A DNA stretch of 62,251 nt from Zygnema cylindricum (GCA_037447655.1 JBBHKE010000125.1:78492-140742); one strand, 5' to 3'; counted from the first letter of the stretch, positions 10,801-29,166 are shown. Notes: generated by a model not told the origin, from the letters alone. Numbers and translations are program-made.

Positions 10801-13589
10801 GAAAAAAATTTACGTGTTCAAAACAAAACAAGAAAAAATCATATATACATGTTCAGGAGGGAGTCAACTACCCGAAGGTGTCCATCGCCAAGCTCCACAA
10901 ATCGGAGAGGTGAATTGACACAGAGACTATCATTCCCAGTGGAAAAAGTCTTGTTAAGTTGCTGAAAAAGAGGATAAGGAGAAATTAGACCTAGGCAGCC
11001 ACCTATCTGCACAATGGACAAAGAGATGTGGACGTTCGGAAAGACCTGCATACATCAATCCCACAACAGAGAATTATTGCGAGCTGATTATTTTTTGTTA
11101 AGAACAAGTGTTCTACTATTGCGTGAATAACAAAAACTTACAAGCAACGAGTCATTACCGAAGAAACCCTAGAATTACAAAAAAAACAGACATGGTCATC
11201 AGAGGAAATAAGTACTGTACACTGATTAAAAGAAAGGATTTCTCCAATCCTCCTGACAGACTCACACTAGACGATATGAGAATTCAGAAAACATAAAGAA
11301 AAAAATTTGCATCTGAATTTGATCAGCAGTTAGAACTATTGTACGAGACAAACAGCTGTCAACATGTTATAGATATATAATTCATTTTATATATATATTC
11401 TTCATGTAAAAATAATAATGAAGCATAAAATATGGTGTTCAGCGTGACACATCAAGAACCTGTCTATCGAATGCTAGTAGTTTCTGCAAGTATTATGACC
11501 AATTTAAAATTGATCTGAATAAAAAATGGTTTTACAATCTTGACAGTCACAAAAAGTGCCGTAACCAGTAATGACATGTCAGTGAGTTTTGTAAACGAAA
11601 ATAAAAAAAACAAATTTTTGATATCCTGCAAAGCCAACGATAGCATTAAAACATTGAACGAGTTACATTCTTACAAATCACAAACTCCAAAAACATGTTT
11701 CACTTTCCATCACCTACACAAAGTCTTGACATAGTCTTCAACATCTTGGAAAGACTGTACATAGAAATGCCTAAACTTTCAATAAAAGTGTTAGATTGTA
11801 CAAAACTACAAAAACTGTGATCCATGAGCACATTCTTAATTTTACAATCCAGAAACAGACTCCTTTCCTAATGCATTATTTCACATGATTGCCGTGACCT
11901 CTTAAAAAGAAAGAAATTTAACAGACTGCCGAGACCTGCTATAAGACCAGGGACCTCCATTCGTGAACCATATTCACTTTCGTTTATAACCAACAGAATC
12001 ACTGTATTTCGCCGATTTCATTGCCAGACAAACAGGTTTTAAAGAAACGTGGAATGCGGAATGAAGTGACAGATGTACAACCACAAGAAGATCATAAACT
12101 AAGCAGCAAGGTTAAACGTGAACCAAATTTTTAAACTATTGAGCAAGCTCACATGAATTATGGTGAATGACAGTCTTAAAATTAAGATGGAGCACGGATG
12201 AAAGTTGAGGATCTGGTAATGTAAACGCACACGTTGTATCTGCTCAATGATAGAATAAAGTTCGCTGCTGTGAATCCGTACATAATCTAGCATGACAAAT
12301 GTACGGAGTCCAGTTGCAAGTACTAAAACGTCTGCATGCAGTACAAACATCTCCACATGAAGTACACTTCAGCTGATGATTTCTAGGGACAGGGTGCCTT
12401 CTCACACGCAGATAGACTAATGTATATGCCTAGGACGCATACACATATAGATTAGTATGCATGCCTACAAACTAATGTATGCACACTCATGAGTATACAT
12501 CTATATATACCTCTACTCTTTTCCACATACACTAACAAACATTCAGCAAATGCTTTCCAGAAACATCTTGCATTTGTATCCCTCACATCTCCACAAATTT
12601 GGATTCCAAAATGTGACAGAAGTGCCAGAAGTATGGAGGGGAGAGAAGCAGGTCGAATAAGACACGATGCTTCAGACATTCAAGCAAACACAGATTTCCC
12701 AGCTTCGCACAATTAAGCAATAAGAACAAGGGATCAGCAATAACATCCACTAAATAGTATTTTCAACAATTAGGAACAGCCAAGACGAAAACTCATGGAG
12801 CAAGCTTTATGGAAACTCTAGAATAGCTTAAATTGGTTTTTCGTTAATCGATTATAAGTTGCCACAAATCAATCCTCGTGACAACACTAACGGTGTCCTT
12901 GTTAGGCAATAAACAGCCCTATGTTAACCAGAAAGATACTTCCAGTAAAGAACGGCATTTCAAGAACCAGATATCCTTGGCATTACAATACAGTTAACTT
13001 GAGCCCTGTCCTGGCATGAGATACAGATTGCCCATCTGAAAGCAGATCATGCTAGCCCTTCTACACTACATATGCATTGATCTAATATAGTATGCAGTGT
13101 TACGGTATTAGTGAATATTATTTGTGTAACGTGCATGTAGTATTAGTAGTACAATATGCATTCATAAGGTAAAGCTGATACCGGTAATGTTTCAGGCATA
13201 CAAAGATTAGGCACAGACCTAAGCTCAAACCAGGCATGAGATATATATTGCTTATCTGCAAGCATTAGCTCTTCTATAGTATGCTTCATGTATGCATTAT
13301 AACATTAGTGGTATGCAGTGAGCATTAAGAATGTATGTAATATTAATAGCATGGAATGCATTCATGAAGTAACGCCAATACCAGTAACGTTTCAGGTATA
13401 CAAAGATTAGGCACAGAAAAAAAATTGTCATTTCTCAGCTTACTCACCGAAAATAAATTGTCTCGAAGAACGCCGCAAGGTGCTGCTCATCTTCAAATTC
13501 TGAAGATGATCAATAAGCAAACGAGCTTGCTGGAGGTCCATCTTCAACAGACAAAACACCACCTTTTGGCGTTCCAAACTACCTGTACA
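7895..13589 (-). CDS. Unrecognised multi-exon protein (10 candidate exons, ~381 aa, 5' end not found)
   Basis: Exons, 5' to 3': 13448-13589, 12587-12749, 12231-12366, 11159-11266, 10872-11045, 10455-10483, 10260-10294, 9625-9757, 8590-8655, 7895-8054. Each has AG/GT borders and all phases agree, giving one open frame ending in TGA at 7895. The first three exons are best supported: they read as Leu-rich helical protein (RQKVVFCLLKMDLQQARLLI; ADPLFLLLNCAKLGNLCLLE; HADVLVLATGLRTFVMLDYV), as in HEAT/ARM-type proteins. The exons near 8.6 and 8.0 kb have good splice consensus. Exons 4-7 are less certain. An alternative terminal exon at 10519-10572 would follow exon 5 in phase (FLNGVADFELFKELALR, then TAA). 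The true start may be the ATG in exon 1 (MDLQQARL) or lie upstream. I do not recognise the family. It is divergent from RABE. Confidence 0.5.
8375..8535 (+). repeat. CT-rich simple repeat in an intron
   Basis: Two blocks of CCCTCTCCCTCTCC and related CTCC runs, in the intron between the last two exons of the minus-strand gene. The open frames across it are Pro/Leu or Gly/Arg low complexity and are not coding. Confidence 0.7.
9760..9895 (+). repeat. CT-rich tract directly upstream of a candidate exon
   Basis: CCTTCCCCTCC and CTCTCC runs lie just outside the candidate exon at 9625-9757. On the minus strand the tract is GA-rich, so that exon's acceptor (GATTTCAG) lacks the usual pyrimidine tract, which weakens the exon call. 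Confidence 0.6.
13011..13416. repeat. Diverged ~205-bp tandem duplication in an intron
   Basis: 13011-13216 and 13231-13416 share, in order, CATGAGATA, a TTGC-C-ATCTG block, ATGCATT, TATGCAGTG, TGCATTCAT, CCAGTAA/CCGGTAA and CAAAGATTAGGCACAG. They are two aligned copies with small indels. The duplication sits inside the first intron of the unrecognised minus-strand gene, just before its exon at 12587-12749. Confidence 0.75.
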
Positions 13590-14611
13590 CTGTAAAGGAA
13601 GCACCTTACTGTGTTTCTAATCTCCACATTTGGCAATGCTATTGCTAAGTCTAACGAAGCCAGTCACTAAAGTTCTTCTAACAATGGCAGCAGGAAAATA
13701 TAGGAAAATTTCTTAAAAAGACCACAATATCCTGCAATTTGCCAAACTTGCAGTGACAGCTTCCCTGCTGGAAACCCTAAACAGGAAAACCGAAATAAAT
13801 CGATAAACCCGAAACAGAACACAGAACAGACACAGAATTATGGCGCAGTGTGTTTCACCACAGTTTGGTTGCAATACCAGAATGGGGAAAAACGAAGTAG
13901 GAAAGAGAGAAAAATTTAAAGTACCGAAATTCCATTTGGCGAAAAGACGTTTGGTGAAAGCGCGGAAATAAATGAAAGCGTCAAAAAGTCAACCACTTCC
14001 CTTGCTAAACTGCTTGCGGGCGGTTCGGAGTCTGTTTCGTGCCTTCCTACTCTGAAGACCGTTGGAGCCGTTGGGAAAAAAGTCAGAGACATCAACCTGG
14101 TGTCAGCAATCTTGTAGCCTAACGTGAGAGCGTCTACGTGCAAGTGCAGTAGGCTGTCTTGGATTGTTACAGAGTAGGTCTTTATTCTTTTTAACGTGCT
14201 TATAATCACAGATTTTGACAGTTAGGGTTGATAAAAAAGAGGAGAGTGGAGCGGATATAGGTACGAATAGAAGACAGTTTTGTCAAAGAATAAAGGCGCT
14301 TTAACGTTTATCGTTTGATAGTTCATAAGGTTATACTTTGAAGTGCACATCTTGCAGCTTGCTGTTGTAAAGGAGTTTGGGAAAGCAGGCGTCATATTCT
14401 ATGTTTAAAGATTAATAAGAGTGATAACAACTCTTTCTTATCACAAATTCAAATATCCTTTAAGCTTCATATTCTATGTGTGAAGATTAATAATAGTGAT
14501 AAGAATTTTCTCTTATCACAACTTCAAAGATCCTTCAAATCCTTCAAACCCTTTTTTCATATTTCTGTGAGTGTATTATTGTAGCCTTGTCTTGCACAGC
14601 GGATAACAGGA
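13590..14611. promoter_or_regulatory. Shared upstream region of two divergent genes, with a duplicated GATA-hairpin module
   Basis: The ~1 kb between the unrecognised minus-strand gene and RABE. A module of about 75 bp is present twice, at 14393-14465 and 14467-14540: CATATTCTATG, GATTAATAA, AGTGATAA, CTTATCACAA, TTCAAA, ATCCTT. In each copy GTGATAA pairs with TTATCAC; in copy 2 the stem is a perfect 9 bp (GTGATAAGA/TCTTATCAC, 6-nt loop). GATAAG is the core of plant I-box/GATA sites, so a regulatory role is plausible but inferred. The left part may also hold the missing first exon of the minus-strand gene; an open frame at 13916-14209 (-) has no supporting motif. Confidence 0.4.
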
Positions 14612-21287
<6,676 letters not shown>

Positions 21288-23502
21288 AGACTCGGGAAAA
21301 TAAGTCACTTTTTGTATTTAACAATGGTGTTGGTTTTTATCGCGGTGAAAAGTTATTGTAAAATGGCTTAAGAGAAAGAAAAACCTTCAGAAAAAAAAAA
21401 TGTATTCAGAGAAATATTCAGAAATATGGTGTTGGGAGACAGTGTTTCTTCTCCATCTTCAAGGGAAGCTTTTGGAGAAAACTATTTGGAGAAAACTATC
21501 TTCTTTTGGAAAAAACTATCTTCTTTTGGAAACTATTTGGAGGAATTTGGAGGGAATTGGAGGAATATGGAGGAAATTGGAGGAAATTGGAGGCAAATGG
21601 AGGAAAATGGAGGGAAATGGACTTTAAGTTGGTCTGAACCTTGATTACGTTCCTGACCAAGTACAGAACTGGTCCTTATGTGGTGAAGAAGGAGACAGAG
21701 TTATTACCAGAGCACTGATATTTGTGTAGTGGTGGACTTCCCTGTTTTTAATTCGTTAATATCCCACATTAGAGAAATCATAATTTGTTCGGTTACATGG
21801 GAAATTTATTCATACTAGGGCCATTTCGAGATTTGCTGTTTCAAAGGGCCTTCTCGGTGCTGGCCTCGGTTTTATATGTTTCAGTTCAGTTTCTGGTATT
21901 CATACAGTTTTTTTATTTGTCTTTATCCAATTAGAGAGCCCTGCTCCTGATTCGACGGGAATTTGGAATAGGCGTCCCTGTTTGGTAGTAAACCGCTTCT
22001 ATGTGAAAAAGGTCCACTGTACCTGAAATAATTCTTAATCTGTTTTTATTTTTTATTGTGTTTCAACCTTTTTGTGTGGTTTTGGAATCTTGCATCGATT
22101 TTGAAATTTGGATGGTATTGGTTCGATGGTCGTGACATTTATTAACCATTTTCTTTGTTACCTTATGTTTTTTAAGCTCGTCATTTATAAACATATCGTT
22201 TTTTTTTTTTTTTTTTGTTTCTGACAGATGAGGTTCTTGTAGATTTGTAATCCCAAAACATAAAGCAAGAAAAAAAAAATCAGTTAGTTATTGATAGGTA
22301 CAGAGAAGAATTGAGCATGGTCTGAGAAACATATAATGGTACTCAGAGAAGTATGGAGTGAAGTTTGGTTCAACACAATATTTCTGTTTCACCGTTTCAT
22401 TCATTTTGGTCCTTTCGAGTAACCGTGATTTTCGTTGTTCCTATGATATTGCCCATGTGAAAGCTGTACCAATGTGTGAAGCAGCAGACTATGTAAAAGA
22501 ACAAAAACTCAAATGCAAGAAAACAATTTCAAAAATTTGAATAAAAACTTGAATGTTCTAAAAGAGTCTTGGTCCACCAAAGGACTAATCTGACTGACAT
22601 TTCCGGTAGCCAAAATATAAGCTCAAATTAAAATTGGAAAAAACTATCTCTAAGTTGAAACATCTAAAATGCTTTGCTCAGATATAGTATAACTATTGTA
22701 TTACAAAATGCCTATTACACTCTCAGTAAGGTAGGAAGAAGACAAAGTTGTACAAACGGAATACCAACATTTCATTTTGGTTGAATTTTGTGGACCACCC
22801 TTAAAAACCCTAAAAAAAAAAGACCCTAAAAAAAAAAAAAAAAAGAGTAGCGCAGCACCAAGCGTAGAACCCCAATGACGAGAATGTTTTTGTTTCTCGA
22901 TAGAAAATAGGGCACAAATGAAAAAATCTAAACCGAAAAGTCTACATGGAGAAGGAGGGCAGGAAACTCCAACAGTGTCAAAAATATGTGCTTTGAAACG
23001 ACAAATCATGAAAAAAAAAATATTCGTTGTCAATCAACCGCAATAAGGTAACAAAAGAGTAGTTAAAACTAAATGCCACCAAACAAAATTTGTCTAAAGA
23101 ACCACTTCTAGACTCCAATATAACAAGATTTGCTACTTAAGAACCTACACTATCTAAGGAATTTCCCATGGTTAACTAAAAAAAAGTTAAACTATCGCTT
23201 TTTTGCAACAATTAACTTTTTTTTCACACTTGTAACTTGTACACAAAAAAGATAATCTACTCGAATAGCAAATTTACGAGACTCTTTTTTTTTTTTCTAA
23301 AACACCCTAAAAACCTATTTTCCAGAAAAGACGACATGTTGATCACTTCAAGACACAAAAAAAACCGTCGATAATTCATCAATTTTCAATTTTGTGGAAC
23401 ATATCTTCCCTTAATAACCATCCTTAATATTTCTTTCGACTAACCAAAACGTACACAATTTTAATTTAAAGAAAGAAAGAAAAGACAAAAAAACCGAAAT
23501 TC
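21288..23502. other. Convergent 3' regions of RABE and the cyclophilin gene
   Basis: This contains the RABE 3' UTR and the region downstream of the cyclophilin stop. 21531-21622 is a (GGAGGAAATT)-like simple repeat on the plus strand. Poly-T (22199) and poly-A (22837) runs are present. No further exon was recognised. Confidence 0.5.
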
Positions 23503-25708
23503 TTAAAGAACACCACAATTAGTAATCATTATTTTTGAATATGGTCGATTAAATCCTCTTTCAGCAACGACGGCTCGAGAATCTCCTATTAATTTTGCGG
23601 TCCTAAAAAAAAAAAAAAAAAAAAAAAAAAACTATTATAGTGTTCAGAAATTACATCAGATCATGTAAATGATTAAAAATGTTAATTCCGTCACATGATT
23701 ATATACAAAAAACAAAAAAAACAAAGAAAAAAAAAAAAAAAAAATCGAAATAAAAAAACTCAAGCAAACAAAACTCGACACGAAAAAGACAACAAAAAGA
23801 AAATCCAAACTTGATAGGAAAAAATATGACCCAAAAAACAAAAAACCAAAAACAAAACAAAAAACAAAAAACAAAAAACAAAAACTGAAAATTGAAATTT
23901 TAAAATTGAAAAAACTCACATGAAATAGGGACTTGATGTATTCTCCTTCACCACTTGAACTCGACAAATCTCCTCTATCACTTCCCATCCCTCCAAAACT
24001 TTCCCTACGACCAGATTCGTCGAATCTAATTCCGGTGCATCTCGAGTAATAATTGTGAATTCCGTTCCGTTAGGAGGAGCTTTTACGGCCTCCTCAACCA
24101 TAATAAATTTTCCGTTTTTTGCCACAAGTTTTGAGTTGGGAGGAGGGATAGTGGGATCAAAAGTGATAAGAGAAACGGCTCCGGGAACATTTTTTAAAGC
24201 CTTATTTTCCCTTTAAAAACAACGAAACGAGGGAAACATAAAAAACCAAAAAGAAACCTTCAAGATACCTTAAAGAAACGTGAAAGAGAAAAAAAAACCA
24301 TTGAAGAAACATTAAAGAAACATTAAAAGAAAAGAGAGAACGACAAAAAGAAAGAAAAAAAAAAACAATACCCCAATTTGAAAAATGTTGACAACTTGAA
24401 TTTTTAGTTTCCCGTTTTTTTAACTATTGTTATTAATTTAATGGGCAAGTAGGAATGGAAACTGTTATTAACATGAAATTGATAAAAATATAAAAATAAA
24501 ACGAATAATAAATGAATATATTAAAAAGCGTACGACAAGCAGTACATTATGATAATCCATGATATAAAGTACCTTTTTTTCAATTACATTTTTCATTTTT
24601 TCTTATTTTTCACAGTTTTGAATTACAAATTCCCACTTATGTTGAATTTCTAAGTGAATATCCGGGTCGATTTAAAAAATATGTATATTATCTTGAATCT
24701 ATACTTTAATGCAAAGTATCTAAAATCCATCTCTTCCTCTCTCTATTCCTCTCCCTCCTCGTAAATCATATTTTAACACCAAGTATTCCAAATCTCTCTC
24801 CCTCTCTCACTCCCTCTCTCGCTCTCGCTCCCTCTCGCTCTCTCCCTCTCTCTTTCTCTCTCCCTCCTTCACAGTTGACTGCTGAAAAGTCGAACCTCAC
24901 CAGATTTTTTGTATTGTAAAGCCAATAACGGTATAGTATAGTGATACCACAAAATTTGATACCTTTTGCAATATTTTTGTATATCAAATATGATAGTATT
25001 TGGTGTAAAATTATCACCCATTGAAAAATCGCAAAATTTCTCGCAATGTGCATCGCTGTAATAGTTATAATGTGAATATTTACCCTAAAATGTAAACTGT
25101 AAATTGTAAAATTGGAATTTGTAAATTATGAATTTGTGTGAATTGTAATTTGTAGGTTGTAATTTGTAAACTCTAAATTGTAAATCATAAATTGTAAATT
25201 GTTAATGTAAACTGTACATTTTAGTCATAAACATGTGTGCTTAAATTTTATACACAAATCTTGAACAATAATTGTGACCACAAAATCTATAAACACTAAC
25301 TAACCTCAAACACATTTTAAACACAAAACTATTAAAATCAAACCACGAAAATCGATCCTTAGAAATCAAACCACATAGAATTGAATTGTAAATTTTTTAA
25401 GCGCAAACACGGACTCACTTTGTCAAACTTTCCAATTCCGCGAAAATTTTGTCCCCGGTCTCCCCTCCGGTAAACTGAGCCGAGTCCCTATCGCCTCCGG
25501 TTAAAGAAAAACTCCGTAAACCGGCGTTCAGGATATAATTGGGGTAGATTTTGATAAACTCTTTTCGACGGTACGACACTCCGAGACGACCCTTCACCAG
25601 CTCAGCAAATCTCGCAGCACCAATGGGGACATCCTGTGTGGGGGAAGAAGAAAGGGGGAGGGAGAGAGGGAGAGGGAGAGAGAGAGATAGCGATAGATAG
25701 CGAGAGAG

Positions 25709-25753
<45 letters not shown>

Positions 25754-26975
25754 GAGACACATGGTTTAGGGTTTTTCAAGAGTTCGGTACTTGGGATTTT
25801 TTTTTTGAATAAACCGTAAACTTCGAATTTTCCAACGAGTTTTATATCAGGAATTTAGGGCTATGTTCATATAACATTTTCTATAATTCAGGAAATTGAA
25901 GCAGTTCTGCTTTCCAGAAAACTTTTTAACATCTAACATACAAAAAAACAAAAACAAAAAAGTGTAAAATAATAAAAAAAGCATGTTTATAATTTAGCAG
26001 AGGCCAAGGTTGAATATTCCTCTATTCCAATTCACTCTTCTTTTCCTTCTTCTTAAAACAACAAAAAACGACAAAATACAAAAACGACAAAATACAAAAA
26101 ACGACAAAATACAAAAACATAATGTCGGTTCCGGACTTTTTCCTAACCTTTCCGAAAAGCCCCACAGTAATTCTGCCAGTTTTCCTTCCATCGATGGAAA
26201 CGTCAAAAAAAACTTTGGTGGTAACGACAGGCGATCCGTCCGTACTACCATCCGTACTCCGTACGTCCGTACTGACATCCGCGTTTTGACCGCCTATTGA
26301 GTCCGTGCTGCTGGATGCTGCCACGTCAGCACCCGATTCACCTGGCTCTGCCACAGTTTGGCTCGTCTCCCCTACTGCCACGCCTTCTTTCACGGATGCC
26401 ACTTCAGCATATGTTGCTGCCACGTCAGCTTCCAACAGAGTAGCTTCCTCCGCCGCCAGCGCGCCATTGCTCCAGCAAAGAAAGTTTGTCGTTTTCGAAA
26501 CAGTCAAAGCGGCAGCAGCGCCAACCAGAAGACTCCGACGGTCTACAGCTGTCTCCTGAGAGGTCAGAGTTGCCACGTGGCGTTCAAGGTGTACTTCCGT
26601 AGAATCGGATAGCTGAGATTTTGCCACCTGGCATTTTTCCTTCTCGCGTAGCTTTAGACTGCCACGTGGCGTCCTGCAATTTCTCCACGTGGAGACATTC
26701 TCAAGCAGTCTGTGTTGATTTTCGCTGGAATTAAAATTCGAAAATTTGGCATCATCTGCCACGTGGCAGGCAGAAAAAGAGGCACGTGACAGAGAGTTTA
26801 ACATTATGGTGACAGCTGGCATAACAGACAGGAAGCTCAGACAGAGGAGAGGGACACGTGGCGAGCGGAAGGCAAGCCTTCCAAGTTCAACTTTTGCCGT
26901 ACGGTTACATGTTCGTACAGAACTGAAAGTACAAAACTTATCCGTACGGCAGATGGAGAAAGTCGCAGTGTCCAA
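23503..26975 (-). CDS. CYP26-2: Thylakoid-lumen cyclophilin-type peptidyl-prolyl isomerase, CYP26-2-like, 4 exons, 477 aa
   Basis: Exons 26148-26975, 25419-25633, 23920-24210 and 23503-23602 give 1434 nt; all phases agree and the stop is TAA at 23503. The C-terminal two thirds is a divergent plant plastid cyclophilin: KVFFDVSIDGRKTGRITVGL, IGAARFAELVKGRLGVSYRR, NGTEF, TSSPYF, AKLIGDSRAVVAERGFNRPY and a final TNCGVL. These blocks match CYP26-2 as I remember it. The N-terminus is a plastid transit region followed by a twin-arginine lumen signal (DRRSLLVGAAAAL...NGALAAE), so Tat export to the lumen is expected. Between signal and domain lies an acidic Val/Ala/Ser/Asp linker with DGSTDG repeats, making it longer than the Arabidopsis protein. 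An internal Met (MPAVTIMLN, codon 52) is an alternative start. Isomerase activity is not guaranteed, since this branch lacks several canonical active-site residues. A paralogue name remains possible. Confidence 0.9.
23605..23632. repeat. Poly-A run at the last cyclophilin acceptor
   Basis: A run of about 27 A on the plus strand, read as the poly-T tract of the acceptor of the last cyclophilin exon (exon starts at 23602). Confidence 0.8.
23700..23890. repeat. A-rich tract with tandem AAAAACAAAAAAC units
   Basis: Low-complexity A/C tract in the last cyclophilin intron; on the minus strand it is T/G rich. The Phe-rich open frames over it are spurious. Confidence 0.7.
24775..24870 (+). repeat. 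(CTCTCC)n repeat in a cyclophilin intron
   Basis: Runs of CTCTCTCCCTCTCTC and CTCGCTC in the second intron of the cyclophilin gene. Confidence 0.8.
25643..25752 (+). repeat. (GA)n/(GGGAGA)n repeat at a cyclophilin acceptor
   Basis: Begins about 10 bp upstream (minus strand) of the acceptor of exon 2 (exon start 25633). Read on the gene strand it is a long CT tract serving as the polypyrimidine tract. Confidence 0.85.
26574..26860. promoter_or_regulatory. Cluster of six CACGTG (G-box) palindromes inside cyclophilin exon 1
   Basis: CACGTG occurs at 26574, 26663, 26686, 26760, 26783 and 26855, four of them in the fuller form CCACGTGG. All lie within codons for the transit-peptide region. G-boxes bind bZIP/bHLH factors and are common in light-responsive plastid-protein promoters (established). 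A regulatory role inside the coding exon is inference. Confidence 0.4.
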
Positions 26976-27273
26976 TAGACATCCAGTTCTCAGCTCTTCC
27001 GTACATATAAGATGACTTCTTTTCTACATAATGCGAACAATAAATAGTGTGATTTCTAGCATATTTCTGACATTACAAAAAATAATACATATGTCGACAT
27101 TACTTCTGTTCCTACAAAGGTAGGGCTCATGCCGTGTGTGAGCATCATCGAAATAAATCCTAACTGTTAAAGTTTCATCTGGACGGCCGACGTTCGCTTA
27201 CCTTTAGGCAGCGCCCGTAAACTTGTATGTAAAACTCTCTGCATATAATATTATGATCATCTCTACTGCAGTA
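26976..27273. promoter_or_regulatory. Upstream region of the cyclophilin gene
   Basis: AT-rich sequence between the cyclophilin start and a TA-flanked MITE. I see no clear TATA box or repeat. Confidence 0.3.
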
Positions 27274-27556
27274 CACCGTGTATCGCTATTCGCGTATTAG
27301 GGTGTATCGCTAGGGGCCTAGGGTGTATCGTGTATCGCTAATAAGGTGTGTTCCCATCTATTAAAGTAACGACTTTTTTCGCCACTTAAAACATCTTTTC
27401 TCCGTATACATTTGTCCGATTTTCAGTTTGAGACCGCCAATCGGAAGCTGAGAATTTTACCTTTCAATCGCAACCGTCAGATCCATAATCCGACATGTGT
27501 GTACGGAGAAAACTTTTAAGAGAAAAAAACATCGACACTAATAGCAGTTCACTGTG
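27274..27556. mobile_element. TA-flanked TIR element (CACCGCG family), with a second TIR unit inside
   Basis: Left end CACCGTGTATCGCTATT, right end ACTAATAGCAGTTCACTGTG, flanked by TA at 27272-27273 and 27557-27558. From about 27378 to 27530 there is an inner inverted repeat: CTTAAAACATCTTTTCTCCGTA on the left and TACGGAGAAAACTTTTAAGAG on the right. The inner unit recurs, truncated, at 44985-45103. Confidence 0.6.
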
Positions 27557-28219
27557 TACCGCCAGTTTCGGTCACATACTGCCGTTCGATGAATATTGGA
27601 CGGCCATTATCCTCTCGCTGACTTTCCTGTCCTTGTCAACATGTGGATCCACACAGTTACACCACCGTTGAGTAAAAAGTAAAAACCGTACATAATTTCG
27701 TACACTTATGTTCAATCGTACATTGTACTGCACGGCTGTACTCTACTGGGTCTGAACTCTGAAGTTTGCACGTGGCACTGGGAGGTTAAAGAATCCAACG
27801 GCCAGGATTTCTTTCTGGAATGCCGTCACCGATTCAACACACGATTCTTTTCACGAAGTTCAAAAGTTACAAAACATGTACGGAAAAAGCTATTTTGTTC
27901 ATATTATCATCATCCATTTCGTACACTCCAACTGTACTTTTTTTTACAAAAGCTACGATATTTTCTTCCGCTTTCCCTGCCCTCTCTTTTTCCCTTCTCT
28001 CTCTCTCTCTCTCTTTCTCTCTCCTCTCCCTCTCCCTCTCCCACCATGACTATGGCCACTTGCCCTCCCCTCTTATCCCCTCAACCCTCCGCCTCTTGTC
28101 CTCCCTCTCTCAGTCATTCCTCTCTCTCCTCCCCTCCCTTCTCTACCTCCTCCTCCCTCTCTACCTCCCTGAACCCTAGAATTCGCGGCTGCCTAGAGTC
28201 CCTCAAACCCTCAGATCAA
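27557..28219. other. Intergenic with CT-rich tract
   Basis: About 27975-28165 is a CTCTCC/CTCCCTC tract on the plus strand. The region also has GTACATT/CGTACA words common in the surrounding transposons. No gene seen. Confidence 0.5.
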
Positions 28220-28372
28220 ATAAACATGCGCAGTTTAAGTATATGTGATTGGTTTCCTTTCTATATAATTCCATGAGTTTCTATAAAATTGGTTGTCTCA
28301 TATAAAACCCTAGTAAACCCTCAAAAACTCCAAAAACCCTAAAAATCAAGTAGTATTATTGAGTCGGAAGCA

Positions 28373-29166
28373 TTTTACTTCAGTATGTTATCAACGCTTA
28401 TCTGTGGCTCTACAGCGAGTGCAGGCTTCTATTCTCCTCCGTTGGACTGTTGCGGTTATGGATCGTCGCCATGCTCCGGAACTCCTCAACGTGCTCCCCC
28501 GGGCTGGGGGGACTTACGGGGTTGTTTTTCGTAGATATTTAATTGAGTTAGGGTTGGGGTTGGGGTTTATAGTTTTGTTTTTGTGAGCTGCCGTGCTTTT
28601 CATTTTGAGTTAGGGTGTTTTTATTTTCCTTGTTGTTGCTTCCATTTTTTTGTGTTCTCGTCGCTCTTTTTGTTTTTTATTGTTGTTTTTCAGTGTTGGT
28701 CATGCCACCCCTTTTGTACCCCCAGACCTGCTCTTTTAATTTATCCTGCACAATGTTATATGGCTACATTAGTTATTAAGAAGGGGCAAGATAAATTAAA
28801 AAGCACGATGGTAAAGTCTGGGGGTACAAAAAGGGTGGCATGGCCGAAACTGAAAAACTACCAGTAGGGGAATAAAATAACAGCACAACAAATACAAAAA
28901 GAAAACAACAACAAGTAAAATAAAAACACCCAAACTTAAAATGAAAAGCACGGCAATTGACAAAACCAAGACTACAACCCTAACCCCAACTCAATTAAAT
29001 AACTACGAAAAGCAACCCCGTAAGTCCCCCCAACCCGGGGGAGAACGTTGAGGGAGTTTCGGAACACGACGACGATCCATAGCCGCAACAGCCGATCGAG
29101 GGACAATAGAAGCTTGCACTAGTTGTAAAGCCACAGATAAGCGTTGATGATAAAAAGAAGGACCGA
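28373..29166. mobile_element. Foldback element nested in the left palindrome arm
   Basis: Arms of about 390 bp in inverted orientation around 28770. The arms pair CAACGCTTATCTGTGGCT with AGCCACAGATAAGCGTTG, CCCGGG with CCCGGG, CTTACGGGGTTG with CAACCCCGTAAG, and GGTCATGCCACCC with GGGTGGCATGGCC at the tip. The right palindrome arm lacks it: there GAGTCGGAAG continues straight to AGGTGTTCC. GTCGGAAGC and GACCGAAGG at the borders could be a degenerate 9-bp duplication. Confidence 0.75.

Noticed and set aside
23656-23988. Phe-rich membrane-like frame on the minus strand
   Set aside because: It reads an A/C low-complexity intron tract of the cyclophilin gene.
28270-28345. CCCTAAA/AAACCCT words suggesting telomeric repeat
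   Set aside because: Only scattered single units within the palindrome arm; no tandem array.
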